A stretch of 17,590 nucleotides of DNA from JBBRMQ01 sp038230775 (GCA_038230775.1 JBBRMQ010000070.1:1-17590), one strand, 5' to 3'. Counted from the stretch's first letter, positions 1 to 11,730 are shown. Notes: generated by a model not told the origin, from the sequence alone. Numbers and translations are program-made.

Positions 1-22
1 GATCCCTCGCTGCGCTCGGGAT
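1..22. repeat. Imperfect palindrome at window edge
   Basis: ATCCC at 2-6 pairs with GGGAT at 18-22 around a TCGCTGCGCTC centre. It lies just upstream of the yvcK-like gene. It could be the terminator hairpin of a gene beyond the window edge or a small dispersed palindrome. There is no T-tract, and only one copy is visible here. Confidence 0.3.
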
Positions 23-40
23 AAACTGTAAGAGACCAAC

Positions 41-1087
41 ATGCGCCATCACGGCCTGAACATCGTCGCAATCGGTGGCGGCACCGGATTGTCGACGCTG
101 TTACGTGGCCTGAAACGCTACGTCGATTCCGAGGGCGCGTGGTCTATCGCGCGAATGGGCGCGATCGTCACCGTCACCGATGAAGGCGGCAGCTCGGGCG
201 CTCTCCGCCAGCAGTTCGGCATGCTGCCGCCGGGCGACATCCGCAACTGCATCGTGGCGATGGCGGAGGAAGAGCATCTCCTCTCGCGTCTCTTCAGCTA
301 CCGATTCGCGCCTGCCGACTCCGCGCTTGGAGGTCACTCACTCGGCAATCTCCTGCTCACGGCACTGACCGACATCACCGGCGGATTCGACAACGCCATC
401 CTCGCGGCGTCGGAAGTCCTCGCCATCCGCGGCGACATCTACCCTTCGACGCTCGACGACGTCCGCCTCCGCGCGACGCTCGCGGACGGCACGGAGCTCA
501 TCGGTGAAGTCGCCATCAGCGGCTCGCACCTCGGCGAAGATCCGGGAAAGAAGGCGCATCACGCGCGGATCGTGCACCTCAGCATGGATCCGGCCGACGC
601 GCAGCCACCGCAGCGCGCGCTCGACGCGATCGCTGCCGCGGATCTCGTGCTCATCGGCCCCGGCTCGCTCTACACCTCGGTCATCCCCAACCTCCTCATC
701 AAGCCGCTCGCCGACGCCCTGCGTCACGCCAAAGCGCTGCGCGTCTACATCTGCAACGTGATGACGCAGCCGGGCGAGACCGAGGGGTACACCGCGGAGG
801 AGCATTTGAGCGCGCTCGTGGAGCACGCGGGCCTCGTTGCCGACGTGATGATCCTCAACGGCCGCCGTCCCTCCGAGGCGATCCTCGGCGCCTACTCCGC
901 GCAGCAGCAGCATCCGGTGCAGTTCGACATCAACGCCATCCGTGATCTCGGAGTCACGCCGTTTTTCGGCGACATCATTGAGGAAGGCAACTACGTGAGG
1001 CACGACGCGGCCGCGCTGGCGGAAACGGTTTTCCGGCTCTACGACCGATATGGCCGGACTCTTGAACGGATGCGACGCGAGCCATGA
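41..1087 (+). CDS. yvcK: YvcK/CofD-family UDP-GlcNAc-binding regulator (gluconeogenesis factor)
   Basis: This 348-residue protein matches the YvcK branch of the CofD-like fold. The N-terminus has the glycine-rich nucleotide loop AIGGGTGLSTLLRGLK (about 10-25), then VTDEGGSSG (45-53) and PPGDIRNC (about 63-70). Further on is GPGSLYTSVIPNLL, usual for the family. Characterised YvcK proteins bind UDP-N-acetylglucosamine in the cytoplasm and are needed for normal carbon use and cell-wall homeostasis; they are not known to be CofD transferases. The stop codon overlaps the glmU start as ATGA, so the two are probably translationally coupled. The usual neighbours rapZ (yvcJ) and whiA (yvcL) are not visible. 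The ATG at 41 puts the glycine-rich loop at the expected distance from the N-terminus. No strong ribosome binding site is visible; a GATAAACT stretch at 20-27 could be a -10 box. Confidence 0.93.
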   Translation: MRHHGLNIVAIGGGTGLSTLLRGLKRYVDSEGAWSIARMGAIVTVTDEGGSSGALRQQFGMLPPGDIRNCIVAMAEEEHLLSRLFSYRFAPADSALGGHSLGNLLLTALTDITGGFDNAILAASEVLAIRGDIYPSTLDDVRLRATLADGTELIGEVAISGSHLGEDPGKKAHHARIVHLSMDPADAQPPQRALDAIAAADLVLIGPGSLYTSVIPNLLIKPLADALRHAKALRVYICNVMTQPGETEGYTAEEHLSALVEHAGLVADVMILNGRRPSEAILGAYSAQQQHPVQFDINAIRDLGVTPFFGDIIEEGNYVRHDAAALAETVFRLYDRYGRTLERMRREP

Positions 1088-2481
1088 GAAACGACCTCGA
1101 AGTCATCGTCCTCGCCGCCGGCCTCGGCACCCGCATGAAGTCGTCCACGATCAAGGTGCTGCATCACGCAGCGGGGCGGCCCATCATCGACTACGTGCTC
1201 GACCTGGCGGCGGCGCTCGGCGATCAGCAACCGGTCGTGATCGTGGGCCATCAACGCGAGGCCGTTCGGCAGTCGGTCGGAGAACGCGCTCGATTCGCGG
1301 TGCAGGACAAACAGTTGGGAACCGGTCACGCTGTTCTGCAGGCTGCTCAGTCGCTGACCCATGATCTCAACGGCCGCAAGGTGCTCATCCTCTCGGGTGA
1401 CGTGCCGCTGACGCGCGTAGAGACGCTGCAGCAGCTGCTCGACGAGCACGAACAATCCGGAAATGCGCTGACACTTCTCACGATGGTGCTCGAAGATCCC
1501 GCGATGTACGGCCGCATCGTCCGCGATCCGAGCGGCGGCGTGCAACGCATCGTCGAAGCGAAGGACGCGACCGCCGAAGAGAAGCAGATCAACGAGGTCA
1601 ACGCCGGCATCTACGTGTTCGACGGCGCGAATCTGTTCGAAAACCTGCGACGGCTTTCGACGAACAACGCCCAGGGCGAGTATTACCTCACCGACCTTCT
1701 GGGAATGCTTCGTAAAGCGGGACAGCGCGTCGGTGCCGTCATCGCACCGGATCCCGTCGAAGCCGTCGGCGTGAACTCCCGCGCCGACCTCGCGACCGTC
1801 GAAGCCGAGATTCAGCGTCGCGTCGTTGAAACGCTGATGCGCGATGGCGTCACCTTCCGCAATCCCGCAACCGTGGTGATCGATTCAACCGTGAAGATCG
1901 GCGCCGACACCGTCGTCTATCCATTCGTCACGATCGAGGGAACCACGACGATTGGAGAGCGTTGCGTCATCGAGCCGGGAGTCCATCTGGTCAATGTCAC
2001 CGTTGGCGACGACGTGCATCTCAGGAGCGGCAGCGTGGCCGAGGATGCGGTAATCGGGGATGAAGCATCGGTCGGTCCCTACGCGCATCTCCGGCCCGGC
2101 ACGCGCCTCGGCAAACACGTGAAGGTGGGCAACTTCGTCGAGACGAAGAAGGCGACGTTCGGCGAAGGCTCCAAGGCGTCGCACCTGTCGTACATCGGCG
2201 ACGCGGAGATCGGCGCGGACGTGAACATCGGCGCCGGCACCATCACCTGCAACTACGACGGCGTCAACAAACACAAGACCGTGCTCGAGGACGGCGTCTT
2301 CATCGGCTCCGACACGCAACTCGTGGCGCCGGTTCGCGTCGGTCACGGCGCGTATGTCGGCGCCGGCTCCACGATCACCAAAGACGTACCGGCTGACGCG
2401 CTGGCACTCAGCCGCGTACCGCAGAAGGTGGTTGAGGGTTGGGCGACGCGGCGACGCGCGGAGTTGAAGAAGAAGAAGTAG
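1084..2481 (+). CDS. glmU: Bifunctional GlmU: GlcN-1-P acetyltransferase / GlcNAc-1-P uridyltransferase
   Basis: GlmU makes UDP-GlcNAc in two steps: acetylation of glucosamine-1-phosphate at the C-terminal domain, then uridylyl transfer at the N-terminal domain. The product feeds peptidoglycan and, where present, lipid A. At 465 residues it has the usual length. The N-terminal Rossmann domain starts with the pyrophosphorylase signature LAAGLGTRMKS (residues 10-20), followed by GTGHAVLQA and LSGDVPL. From about residue 250 the protein is a left-handed beta-helix of hexapeptide repeats. The acetyltransferase site is intact: SKASHLSYIGD carries the catalytic His, followed by GAGTITCNYDGVNKHKT. 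The C-terminus is lysine-rich. The gene overlaps yvcK by 4 nt and is followed at once by a long palindrome that separates it from the convergent protease gene. Confidence 0.97.
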   Translation: MRNDLEVIVLAAGLGTRMKSSTIKVLHHAAGRPIIDYVLDLAAALGDQQPVVIVGHQREAVRQSVGERARFAVQDKQLGTGHAVLQAAQSLTHDLNGRKVLILSGDVPLTRVETLQQLLDEHEQSGNALTLLTMVLEDPAMYGRIVRDPSGGVQRIVEAKDATAEEKQINEVNAGIYVFDGANLFENLRRLSTNNAQGEYYLTDLLGMLRKAGQRVGAVIAPDPVEAVGVNSRADLATVEAEIQRRVVETLMRDGVTFRNPATVVIDSTVKIGADTVVYPFVTIEGTTTIGERCVIEPGVHLVNVTVGDDVHLRSGSVAEDAVIGDEASVGPYAHLRPGTRLGKHVKVGNFVETKKATFGEGSKASHLSYIGDAEIGADVNIGAGTITCNYDGVNKHKTVLEDGVFIGSDTQLVAPVRVGHGAYVGAGSTITKDVPADALALSRVPQKVVEGWATRRRAELKKKK

Positions 2482-2485
2482 ATCG

Positions 2486-2543
2486 GGTGTGAGGACCGGC
2501 TTCAGCCGGTCACGACCGACCGGCTGAAGCCGGTCCTCACACC
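2486..2543. repeat. REP/BIME-like paired palindrome, copy 1
   Basis: Two perfectly complementary 26-nt arms (2486-2511 and 2518-2543) are separated by 6 nt. Each arm contains its own inner palindrome, ACCGGCTTCAGCCGGT or its complement form, and the outer ends read GGTGTGAGG and CCTCACACC. The element fills the gap between the convergent ends of glmU and the aspartyl protease gene. A transcript from either side would form a very strong hairpin, so it may also act as a bidirectional terminator, although it lacks a T-tract. Related copies lie at 10244, 11731 and 14425. Confidence 0.9.
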
Positions 2544-2544
2544 A

Positions 2545-3921
2545 CTACGGCGGGATCTGCCGGCCGCCGACGTCCGTGGTCGCCGGATGGGTCGATTCGT
2601 CGACTCCGAGGAAGCCGATCGGGGCGAGGTCGACGCGCATGCGGCCGAAGTCGATGACCACATCGAAATTCTTCATGTAATTTTCGCCGAGGATTCCGGC
2701 GGTGTGCTCGTACGCAGCGGACTCGTACATCGGAAGGGTGCGGAACGTTCCCGCCCATCGGTCGACACCGATCTCGATGTTGTCGAGTTTCTGCCCGTGC
2801 TTCGTGGCGCCGCCCAGACCCTGCAGCGTCGCGTTGTGCATCTTCGGTCCGCTCTGCATCACCGGCAGTGTCGCCAGGTCGCGCTCGTTCAGGAACGTGA
2901 CCTCCGATCCCGTGTCGATCAGGAACAGATACCAGCCGCGCCGGTTGAGCGTGCCGCGCACCGCGGGTCGGAACTGCTCGAAAAACAGGTTCTGATCGGG
3001 CGAGGGTTTGCGCATCGCGGGCGTGAGATGCATGAGCGTCAGCACGCCGCGTCGAAAATCGAGCTCCAGACGGAACTCCTTCAGCAGATGTGCGCCGAGG
3101 AGAAGGTCCATCTTGAATTCTTTTTTCCCGCTGACGAGGAACTTCATCTTGTCGTCGGGCATGATCGCGACGGGCACGTTCGCGATACGCATTCCGCCGA
3201 TGTCCAGTGCGTCCAGCACGCCGAATTGCACGGTGATCGGCTCGCCGAGAAGGCCGGCGAACGTCCCTTCGAAAGTGCCGAGCAGGCGCACGGGCAACGA
3301 CGCCGCAAGGCTTCGCGACACGATCGAGAGCACGGCGCCTGAGTCCACCATCGCGGTGACATTCGTCTTGTCGTTGATGGTCACCGGAATGCGCGGCACA
3401 TCGGGCCGGCCCATCTTCATCGTGACGCGCTCCACGTCCTTGCCGCTGAAGTGGTAGATGTCCGCGCTACGCAGGGAGGCCAGATAGTCCAGGTGCCACG
3501 AACGCACGCTCATGCCGTGCTCGCCGGCTAGCTTGGCCCAGTCAAGGCTCGCCTCGTAGTTGTTGGACATGTATTCGAGCTGCGAGAGATCCCAGCAGAC
3601 CTGCGCGGCAGTCGTTCGGAACGGCTGGAGGTCAATCGCCGCCCGCAAATGCTTGCGCGCCGGCTCGAATCGCCCCGCGGTGAACTCCGCGGAGCCGAGC
3701 GCGGCGAGCTCCATCGCGCTGTGCTTCGGGCGCGAGTCGATGATCGGCGCTGTCAGGACCGCGCTGATGTAGTCGTACTTGCGCAGCATCGACGGCAGGT
3801 CGGTGCCGCGCTCGATGTTTGCCGGCACGTAGATCAGCGGCGCGATGACGACGTCGGAGTACAGCGCGCATCCGGCGACGGTGAGGACAATGAGGAGGAG
3901 GGGGGACCGGCGGGCGCGCAT
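2545..3921 (-). CDS. Lipoprotein with two retropepsin-like aspartyl protease domains
   Basis: This 458-residue protein has a short basic N-terminus, a hydrophobic stretch and a lipobox ending VAGC (Cys about 18), so it is probably a lipoprotein facing the periplasm. Residues about 70-150 are helical and TPR-like. Two clan-AA aspartyl protease domains follow: the first has VDSGA with Asp about 193, the second IDTGS with Asp about 336. Both keep the D-S/T-G motif, and each has a downstream hydrophobic-Gly stretch (LLLGAHLL and GILGENYM). Viral retropepsins dimerise; two lobes in one chain could form an active site internally, as in pepsin. The substrate is unknown. A GGGAG ribosome binding site lies 4 nt before the ATG. 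The gene starts 37 nt after the stop of the sigma-54 activator and may be co-transcribed with it. Confidence 0.85.
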   Translation of the reverse strand: MRARRSPLLLIVLTVAGCALYSDVVIAPLIYVPANIERGTDLPSMLRKYDYISAVLTAPIIDSRPKHSAMELAALGSAEFTAGRFEPARKHLRAAIDLQPFRTTAAQVCWDLSQLEYMSNNYEASLDWAKLAGEHGMSVRSWHLDYLASLRSADIYHFSGKDVERVTMKMGRPDVPRIPVTINDKTNVTAMVDSGAVLSIVSRSLAASLPVRLLGTFEGTFAGLLGEPITVQFGVLDALDIGGMRIANVPVAIMPDDKMKFLVSGKKEFKMDLLLGAHLLKEFRLELDFRRGVLTLMHLTPAMRKPSPDQNLFFEQFRPAVRGTLNRRGWYLFLIDTGSEVTFLNERDLATLPVMQSGPKMHNATLQGLGGATKHGQKLDNIEIGVDRWAGTFRTLPMYESAAYEHTAGILGENYMKNFDVVIDFGRMRVDLAPIGFLGVDESTHPATTDVGGRQIPP

Positions 3922-3958
3922 CAGGCTCCCGCGATTGTACGTGGCGAACTCGTCGGCG

Positions 3959-7867
<3,909 letters not shown>

Positions 7868-7923
7868 TACTCAAGGAGTGCCGGCGGGAGTCGCCTTTCC
7901 TACCCGTAATTTTGGAACGTCAC

Positions 7924-7929
7924 TAGAAT
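7924..7929 (+). promoter_or_regulatory. Possible -10 box TAGAAT at the start of the phosphatase gene
   Basis: TAGAAT overlaps the ATG at 7928 and lies 7 nt before an in-frame GTG at 7937. If it is a real -10 box, the mRNA would begin at or near that GTG and be leaderless. No convincing -35 hexamer is visible, so the call rests on the -10 alone. Confidence 0.25.
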
Positions 7930-8761
7930 GCGCGCCGTGCAAGACCTCGAAGTCGCGACCGAAGCCGCCCGCACCGGCGCCTCCATCCTCCTCAAGTACT
8001 GGGAACACCTCGGCAAAGACGACGCGGACCTCAAGTCGCGCAATGACTGGGTCTCGAAGGCCGATCGCGAGAGCGAGAGGGCCATCAGCTCGATCCTCCA
8101 CGACGCTTTCCCGGAGGACGCCATCCTGGGCGAAGAGGGTGGGATGAGTCGCGAGGATGGAAAAAGCGGACGGATGTGGATCATCGACCCGCTGGACGGG
8201 ACCTCGAACTACCTCCAGCACTTTCCCGTCTGGTCGATCTCGATCGGATTGAAACGCGGCGACGAGATGATCGCTGGCCTCATCTACGAGCCGCTGCGCG
8301 ATCTCTTCTTCACCGGCCAGCGTGGAGCGGGCGCGTTTCGGAACGGCGCGAAGATACGCGTCTCGAATCAGACCGGCGTCGAAGGCTCATTTCTGGCCAC
8401 CGGCTTTCCTTTTCGCGCACAAGATCACATCGCAACATATTGTGCGATATTTCAAGACGTCATTCGTGTATCAAAAGGCGTGCGGCGCGCGGGCTCCGCG
8501 GCGCTCGACCTCGCGTACACCGCAGCGGGCATCTTCGACGGCTTCTTCGAGCTCCATCTCGCGCCGTGGGATGTCGCGGCCGGATCGCTGCTCGTAACTG
8601 AAGCCGGCGGAACGATCACCGACTTCTCCGGCGGCGATCGCTGGTTCGATCGCGGCAACATCGTCGGCGCGCCCCCGGCTGTCCACGCCGAGCTGCTCGC
8701 GTTGTTCAGCCGTCATGTCCACGAGGATCACCTCGAACGCCGCGTGACCAAGCGCGCATGA
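7928..8761 (+). CDS. Inositol monophosphatase family protein
   Basis: This is a soluble Mg-dependent sugar/inositol phosphatase-fold protein of 277 residues, the usual family length. All metal-binding motifs are present: GEEGG (68-72), DPLDGTSN (87-94) and WDVAAG (from W214), the last followed by LLVTEAGG. Family members dephosphorylate inositol-1-phosphate, fructose-1,6-bisphosphate, histidinol phosphate or PAP; sequence alone does not choose between these. The start is uncertain. ATG at 7928 gives MRAVQDLEVA, while an in-frame GTG at 7937 gives MQDLEVA and would suit a leaderless transcript. The stop overlaps the next gene as ATGA. It is transcribed divergently from the sigma-54 activator across a 60-nt gap. 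Confidence 0.9.
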   Translation: MRAVQDLEVATEAARTGASILLKYWEHLGKDDADLKSRNDWVSKADRESERAISSILHDAFPEDAILGEEGGMSREDGKSGRMWIIDPLDGTSNYLQHFPVWSISIGLKRGDEMIAGLIYEPLRDLFFTGQRGAGAFRNGAKIRVSNQTGVEGSFLATGFPFRAQDHIATYCAIFQDVIRVSKGVRRAGSAALDLAYTAAGIFDGFFELHLAPWDVAAGSLLVTEAGGTITDFSGGDRWFDRGNIVGAPPAVHAELLALFSRHVHEDHLERRVTKRA

Positions 8762-9354
8762 AGCTGTCGCGCGACTTCTATCTGCAGGACACCGTCACCG
8801 TCGCGCGAGAGCTTCTGGGCTGCATCCTCTGGCGCAAGCGTGGACGAGAACTTCTCGGCGCCCGGCTCGTCGAGACCGAGGCGTATCTCGGAGCGAATGA
8901 CATGGCGAGCCACGCGCGCAAGGGTCTGCGGTCGGCGCGCAACCAGGCGATGTATCTCGAAGGCGGTCACGCCTACGTCTACTTCACCTATGGCATGCAC
9001 TGGTGCATGAACGTCGTCACGCAGGAGTCCGACATCGCCGAGGCGGTGCTGCTGCGCGCGGCGGAGCCGGTGAAGGGAATCGAGACCATGCGTGAGCGGC
9101 GGCCAAAAGCGAAACGCGATTTCGACCTGATGAATGGTCCGGGAAAACTGTGCGCGGCGCTCGACATCGACAAGGCGCTCGACGGCGAGCCCCTCGACGG
9201 CAACCGTCTCTATCTCAGTGCGCGAGACATCGAGATCGGCGAGATCGGCGTTTCGCCGCGCATCGGCGTCGACGGTGCCGTCGGTGCGGCGCACTGGCCG
9301 CTGCGGTTCTTCCTGCGCGGCAACCGCTATGTCAGCGGACCGAGATCGGCGTAG
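8758..9354 (+). CDS. AAG/MPG-type DNA-3-methyladenine glycosylase
   Basis: The protein excises alkylated purines (3-methyladenine, 7-methylguanine, hypoxanthine) in base excision repair. At 198 residues it is typical of the bacterial AAG family, which is unrelated to AlkA. VETEAY holds the catalytic Glu (E41, matching human AAG E125) and the intercalating Tyr (Y43, human Y127). H52 matches human H136. The lesion-pocket segment YVYFTYGMHWCMN (73-85) matches the human YVYIIYGMYFCMN. NGPGKLC is the usual downstream signature. All key residues are intact. It is coupled to the upstream phosphatase gene by a 4-nt ATGA overlap, a pairing with no obvious functional link. Its last 28 nt overlap the 3' end of the convergent beta-lactamase gene. 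Confidence 0.95.
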   Translation: MKLSRDFYLQDTVTVARELLGCILWRKRGRELLGARLVETEAYLGANDMASHARKGLRSARNQAMYLEGGHAYVYFTYGMHWCMNVVTQESDIAEAVLLRAAEPVKGIETMRERRPKAKRDFDLMNGPGKLCAALDIDKALDGEPLDGNRLYLSARDIEIGEIGVSPRIGVDGAVGAAHWPLRFFLRGNRYVSGPRSA

Positions 9355-10169
9355 ACGATCCGCGCGATCTCCGCGATCGTCGAGGCGTCCACCTTCGACT
9401 GCAGGCCCTTCGTCAGGATGGCGATCGCGATGTGATGCTTTCCGTCGGCAGTCGTCAGGATCGCGACATCGTTCATCACGCCGGGCATCGTCCCCGTCTT
9501 GTGCGCGATGACCGTCCCGGCAGGAACTCCGCCGCGGATGCGGTCGGGGTTGTGCGAGTTCGTCATCATCTCGAGCAGGCTTTCGTGGCTGGTACGCGAC
9601 AGCCCTTCCTGGCCGCGATGAATCTTCTGCAAGAGGGCGACGATCGCATCGGGGGTCGCCGCATCGCGTGGATCGGAGTGATACCCGGCGACGCCGGCGG
9701 CATCAATGTCGGCCGCGATCTTTTTTTCCGTCCGATCGACGCGGATGTCCTCGATGCGCGCCGCCCGAAGCTCTTTCGTGATCTTCGCGCCTCCGCCAGC
9801 CTGCTTCTGCAAATAGTCGGCGGCGGTGTTGTCGCTCTCGCGAACCATCGCGTGGACCAGACGGCCGATCGTCATCGTCACCGGACGTCCTTTCGCCAGA
9901 TCCCGAATCGGACTGTAGCCAACCGAGAACTCCTTCGGCTCGATGGTGACCTCCTGATTCAGATTCAGCTCGCCGCGATCGGCCGCGCGCAGAACCGCGA
10001 TGGCGATCGGCAACTTGTACACGCTGCCGAGGGGGAAGCGATCCGCGCCGTGAAAGTGCACCGCGCGGCCGGTGTCGAGATCGACGGCCGACACGCCGAC
10101 GACCGCCCCGACGCGCGATTCGATCGCAACAAGTTGAGCGACGGCGAGCATCAATGCGATTGCGTTCAT
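9327..10169 (-). CDS. Class A beta-lactamase family serine hydrolase
   Basis: The protein has 280 residues. Residues 1-15 are a short, uncharged hydrophobic stretch ending in Ala, which may be a weak Sec signal peptide. Class A motifs appear in order: S49-V-Y-K52 (Ambler S70-K73), S112-D-N114 (S130-N132), E148 in RTEKKIA (Ambler E166, at the same 18-residue offset as SDN) and K224-T-G226 (K234-G236). The omega loop ends in RDAATP as in known enzymes. Ambler position 170, usually Asn, is Ala152; the sequence resembles PER-type enzymes in that loop, which also lack Asn170. Hydrolysis of beta-lactams is likely but the spectrum is not readable, and a peptidase-like role in the periplasm is possible. 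No good ribosome binding site precedes the ATG, and no upstream in-frame start is seen nearby. Confidence 0.88.
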   Translation of the reverse strand: MNAIALMLAVAQLVAIESRVGAVVGVSAVDLDTGRAVHFHGADRFPLGSVYKLPIAIAVLRAADRGELNLNQEVTIEPKEFSVGYSPIRDLAKGRPVTMTIGRLVHAMVRESDNTAADYLQKQAGGGAKITKELRAARIEDIRVDRTEKKIAADIDAAGVAGYHSDPRDAATPDAIVALLQKIHRGQEGLSRTSHESLLEMMTNSHNPDRIRGGVPAGTVIAHKTGTMPGVMNDVAILTTADGKHHIAIAILTKGLQSKVDASTIAEIARIVYADLGPLT

Positions 10170-10243
10170 GGATGCGAGGCTACCGGCACACTGCGGCAGG
10201 ATTGTGGCGATGTTGGGGAAATGTATTTCTTGAGAGTGGCTGG

Positions 10244-10307
10244 TTCTGTGTGTGGACCGGCTTTAGCCGGTCAGCCTTGACCGGCTGAAGCCGGCCCTCA
10301 CACAGAA
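10244..10307. repeat. REP/BIME-like paired palindrome, copy 2
   Basis: Arms at 10244-10273 and 10278-10307 are imperfectly complementary, separated by 4 nt, with inner palindromes CCGGCTTTAGCCGG and CCGGCTGAAGCCGG. The outer ends read TTCTGTGTG and CACACAGAA. This copy lies between divergently transcribed genes (beta-lactamase and AtoE-type transporter), where a terminator would be of little use to either. The remaining spacer (10170-10243) shows nothing recognisable. Confidence 0.88.
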
Positions 10308-10324
10308 GCCGCCTGCAGTCTAGG

Positions 10325-10330
10325 TACAAT
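10325..10330 (+). promoter_or_regulatory. Possible -10 box TACAAT before the fatty acid transporter gene
   Basis: TACAAT ends 8 nt before the ATG at 10339, which would put transcription start at or beside the start codon. There is no Shine-Dalgarno sequence in the short gap and no clear -35 hexamer upstream, where the paired palindrome ends. Confidence 0.3.
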
Positions 10331-10338
10331 CGCGGTCA

Positions 10339-11670
10339 ATGCTTGCCCGACTCGGAGCGCGGATCGCGGACTTCTGCGAACGCTGGTTTCCCGACGCATT
10401 CGTCTTCGCTCTCGCGGCGATCGTACTGGTGTTCATCGGCGGCATGGGCGCGGGCGTCGCGCCGTCGAAGCTCGCCATTGAGTTCGGCAACGGGTTCTGG
10501 TCGCTGGTCAACTTCACGATGCAGATGGCGATCGTGATCATCGGAGGCTTTGTCGTCGCGACATCGCCGCCCGTCACGCGCCTCACGGCGAGACTGGCGC
10601 GAATTCCGAAGACCGCCCGCGGCGCGGTGGCCTTCGTCGCGGCCTTCGCGATGTTGTCGTCGCTCATTTCGTGGGGACTCTCACTGATCTTCACCGGCCT
10701 TCTGGTCCGCGAGATCACGCGCCGGATCAAAGTCGACTATCGCGCCATCGGCGCCGCCGCCTACCTCGGCCTCGGCAGCGTGTGGGCGCTCGGGTTCTCA
10801 TCTTCGGCGGCGTTGCTGCAGGCGACGAAGTCGTCGATCCCGCCGGCGCTGCTGCCGATCACCGGCGTGATTCCGCTGACGCAGACGATCTTCCTCTGGC
10901 AGAACATCACGATGGCCGCGGTGCTGATCGTCGTGTCCGTGGTCGTCGCCTACGCGTCGGCGCCATCCGAGGAGACGGCGCGAACGATGCCGGTCGTCGA
11001 GATGCCGGCGGCGCCGAACGAAGACATCGCGCGTCCCGCGGATCGATTCGAGCGCAGCCCGATCCTCAACCTCGTGATCGCCGCGCTGATGTTCTGGTAC
11101 CTCACCATTCAGTTTCGTGAGAAGGGTGGTCTGGCCGCACTGGATCTGAACAACTTCAACTTCCTGTTTCTGGCGACCGGACTGTTGCTGCACTGGACAC
11201 CGCGATCGTTTCTGCGAGCGGTCGGCCGTTCGGTGCCCGCGACCGCCGGCGTGTTGATCCAGTTCCCTTTTTACGGCGGGATTTTCGGGATGATCTCGAA
11301 GACGCCGATCGCCGAACAACTTGCGCACGTCTTCGTTCGAGCGACGACGCGCGGCACTTTCCCGCTCGTCGTAGCGATCTACTCGGCAATCCTCGGAATG
11401 TTCGTGCCGTCGGGCGGCGGCAAGTGGGTCGTCGAGGCTCCGTACGTCATGGCCGCCGCCAAAGCCTGGCACATGCACCTCGGCTGGACCGTGCAGATCT
11501 ACAACGCGTCCGAGGCGTTACCGAACCTCGTGAATCCGTTCTGGATGCTGCCGTTGATGGGAATCCTCAACGTTCGTGCGCGCGATCTCGCCGGCTATTC
11601 AGTGCTGCAACTGATGTTTCACGCACCGATCGTTCTGCTCCTGTGCTGGCTTTTCGCGCAGACGTTATAG
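10339..11670 (+). CDS. AtoE-type short-chain fatty acid transporter
   Basis: This 443-residue, very hydrophobic inner-membrane protein resembles AtoE, the short-chain fatty acid carrier of E. coli, in length and in its opening sequence (FCERWFPDAFVFALAAIVLVF). About ten or more membrane segments can be read. Other family-like stretches are SLISWGLSLIFTGLLVREI and, near the C-terminus, MFVPSGGGKWVVEAPYV and ASEALPNLVNPFWMLPLMG. A polar loop rich in Pro, Ala and Glu sits near the middle (about residues 210-235). The protein probably imports acetoacetate, butyrate or related acids by cation coupling. No acyl-CoA transferase or thiolase gene lies next to it, so the transporter stands alone. The ATG at 10339 is the only start that keeps the full N-terminus. 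It is flanked by copies 2 and 3 of the paired palindrome. Confidence 0.92.
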   Translation: MLARLGARIADFCERWFPDAFVFALAAIVLVFIGGMGAGVAPSKLAIEFGNGFWSLVNFTMQMAIVIIGGFVVATSPPVTRLTARLARIPKTARGAVAFVAAFAMLSSLISWGLSLIFTGLLVREITRRIKVDYRAIGAAAYLGLGSVWALGFSSSAALLQATKSSIPPALLPITGVIPLTQTIFLWQNITMAAVLIVVSVVVAYASAPSEETARTMPVVEMPAAPNEDIARPADRFERSPILNLVIAALMFWYLTIQFREKGGLAALDLNNFNFLFLATGLLLHWTPRSFLRAVGRSVPATAGVLIQFPFYGGIFGMISKTPIAEQLAHVFVRATTRGTFPLVVAIYSAILGMFVPSGGGKWVVEAPYVMAAAKAWHMHLGWTVQIYNASEALPNLVNPFWMLPLMGILNVRARDLAGYSVLQLMFHAPIVLLLCWLFAQTL

Positions 11671-11730
11671 CCCCTCATCCGCGCTTCGCGCACCAGCCAG
11701 CACTTGCGGGATTTGTTGGTGAAGGCTTCC

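Noticed and set aside
338..1003. Long antisense open frame opposite yvcK
   Set aside because: The composition is arginine-rich with no motif. The opposite strand encodes a clear YvcK-family protein.
2486..2543. The palindromes as CRISPR repeats or attachment sites
   Set aside because: Copies are kilobases apart, are palindromic pairs rather than direct repeats with spacers, and no cas, integrase or transposase gene is in the window.
7927..7939. The 13-nt string AATGCGCGCCGTG shared by the starts of the phosphatase gene and the EgtB-like gene (16280-16292)
   Set aside because: It is short and GC-rich, and both copies simply encode Met-Arg-Ala-Val. Without further similarity around it, chance is the simplest explanation.
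9327..10169. Beta-lactamase-like protein lacking the catalytic Glu166
   Set aside because: No TEM-like ExxLN motif is present, but E148 in RTEKKIA lies at exactly the same offset from SDN as Glu166 does, and the following residues fit PER-type omega loops.
9150..10280. 376-codon plus-strand frame across the beta-lactamase gene
   Set aside because: It runs antisense through all class A motifs and has no recognisable domain, so it is a shadow of the GC-rich codon pattern.
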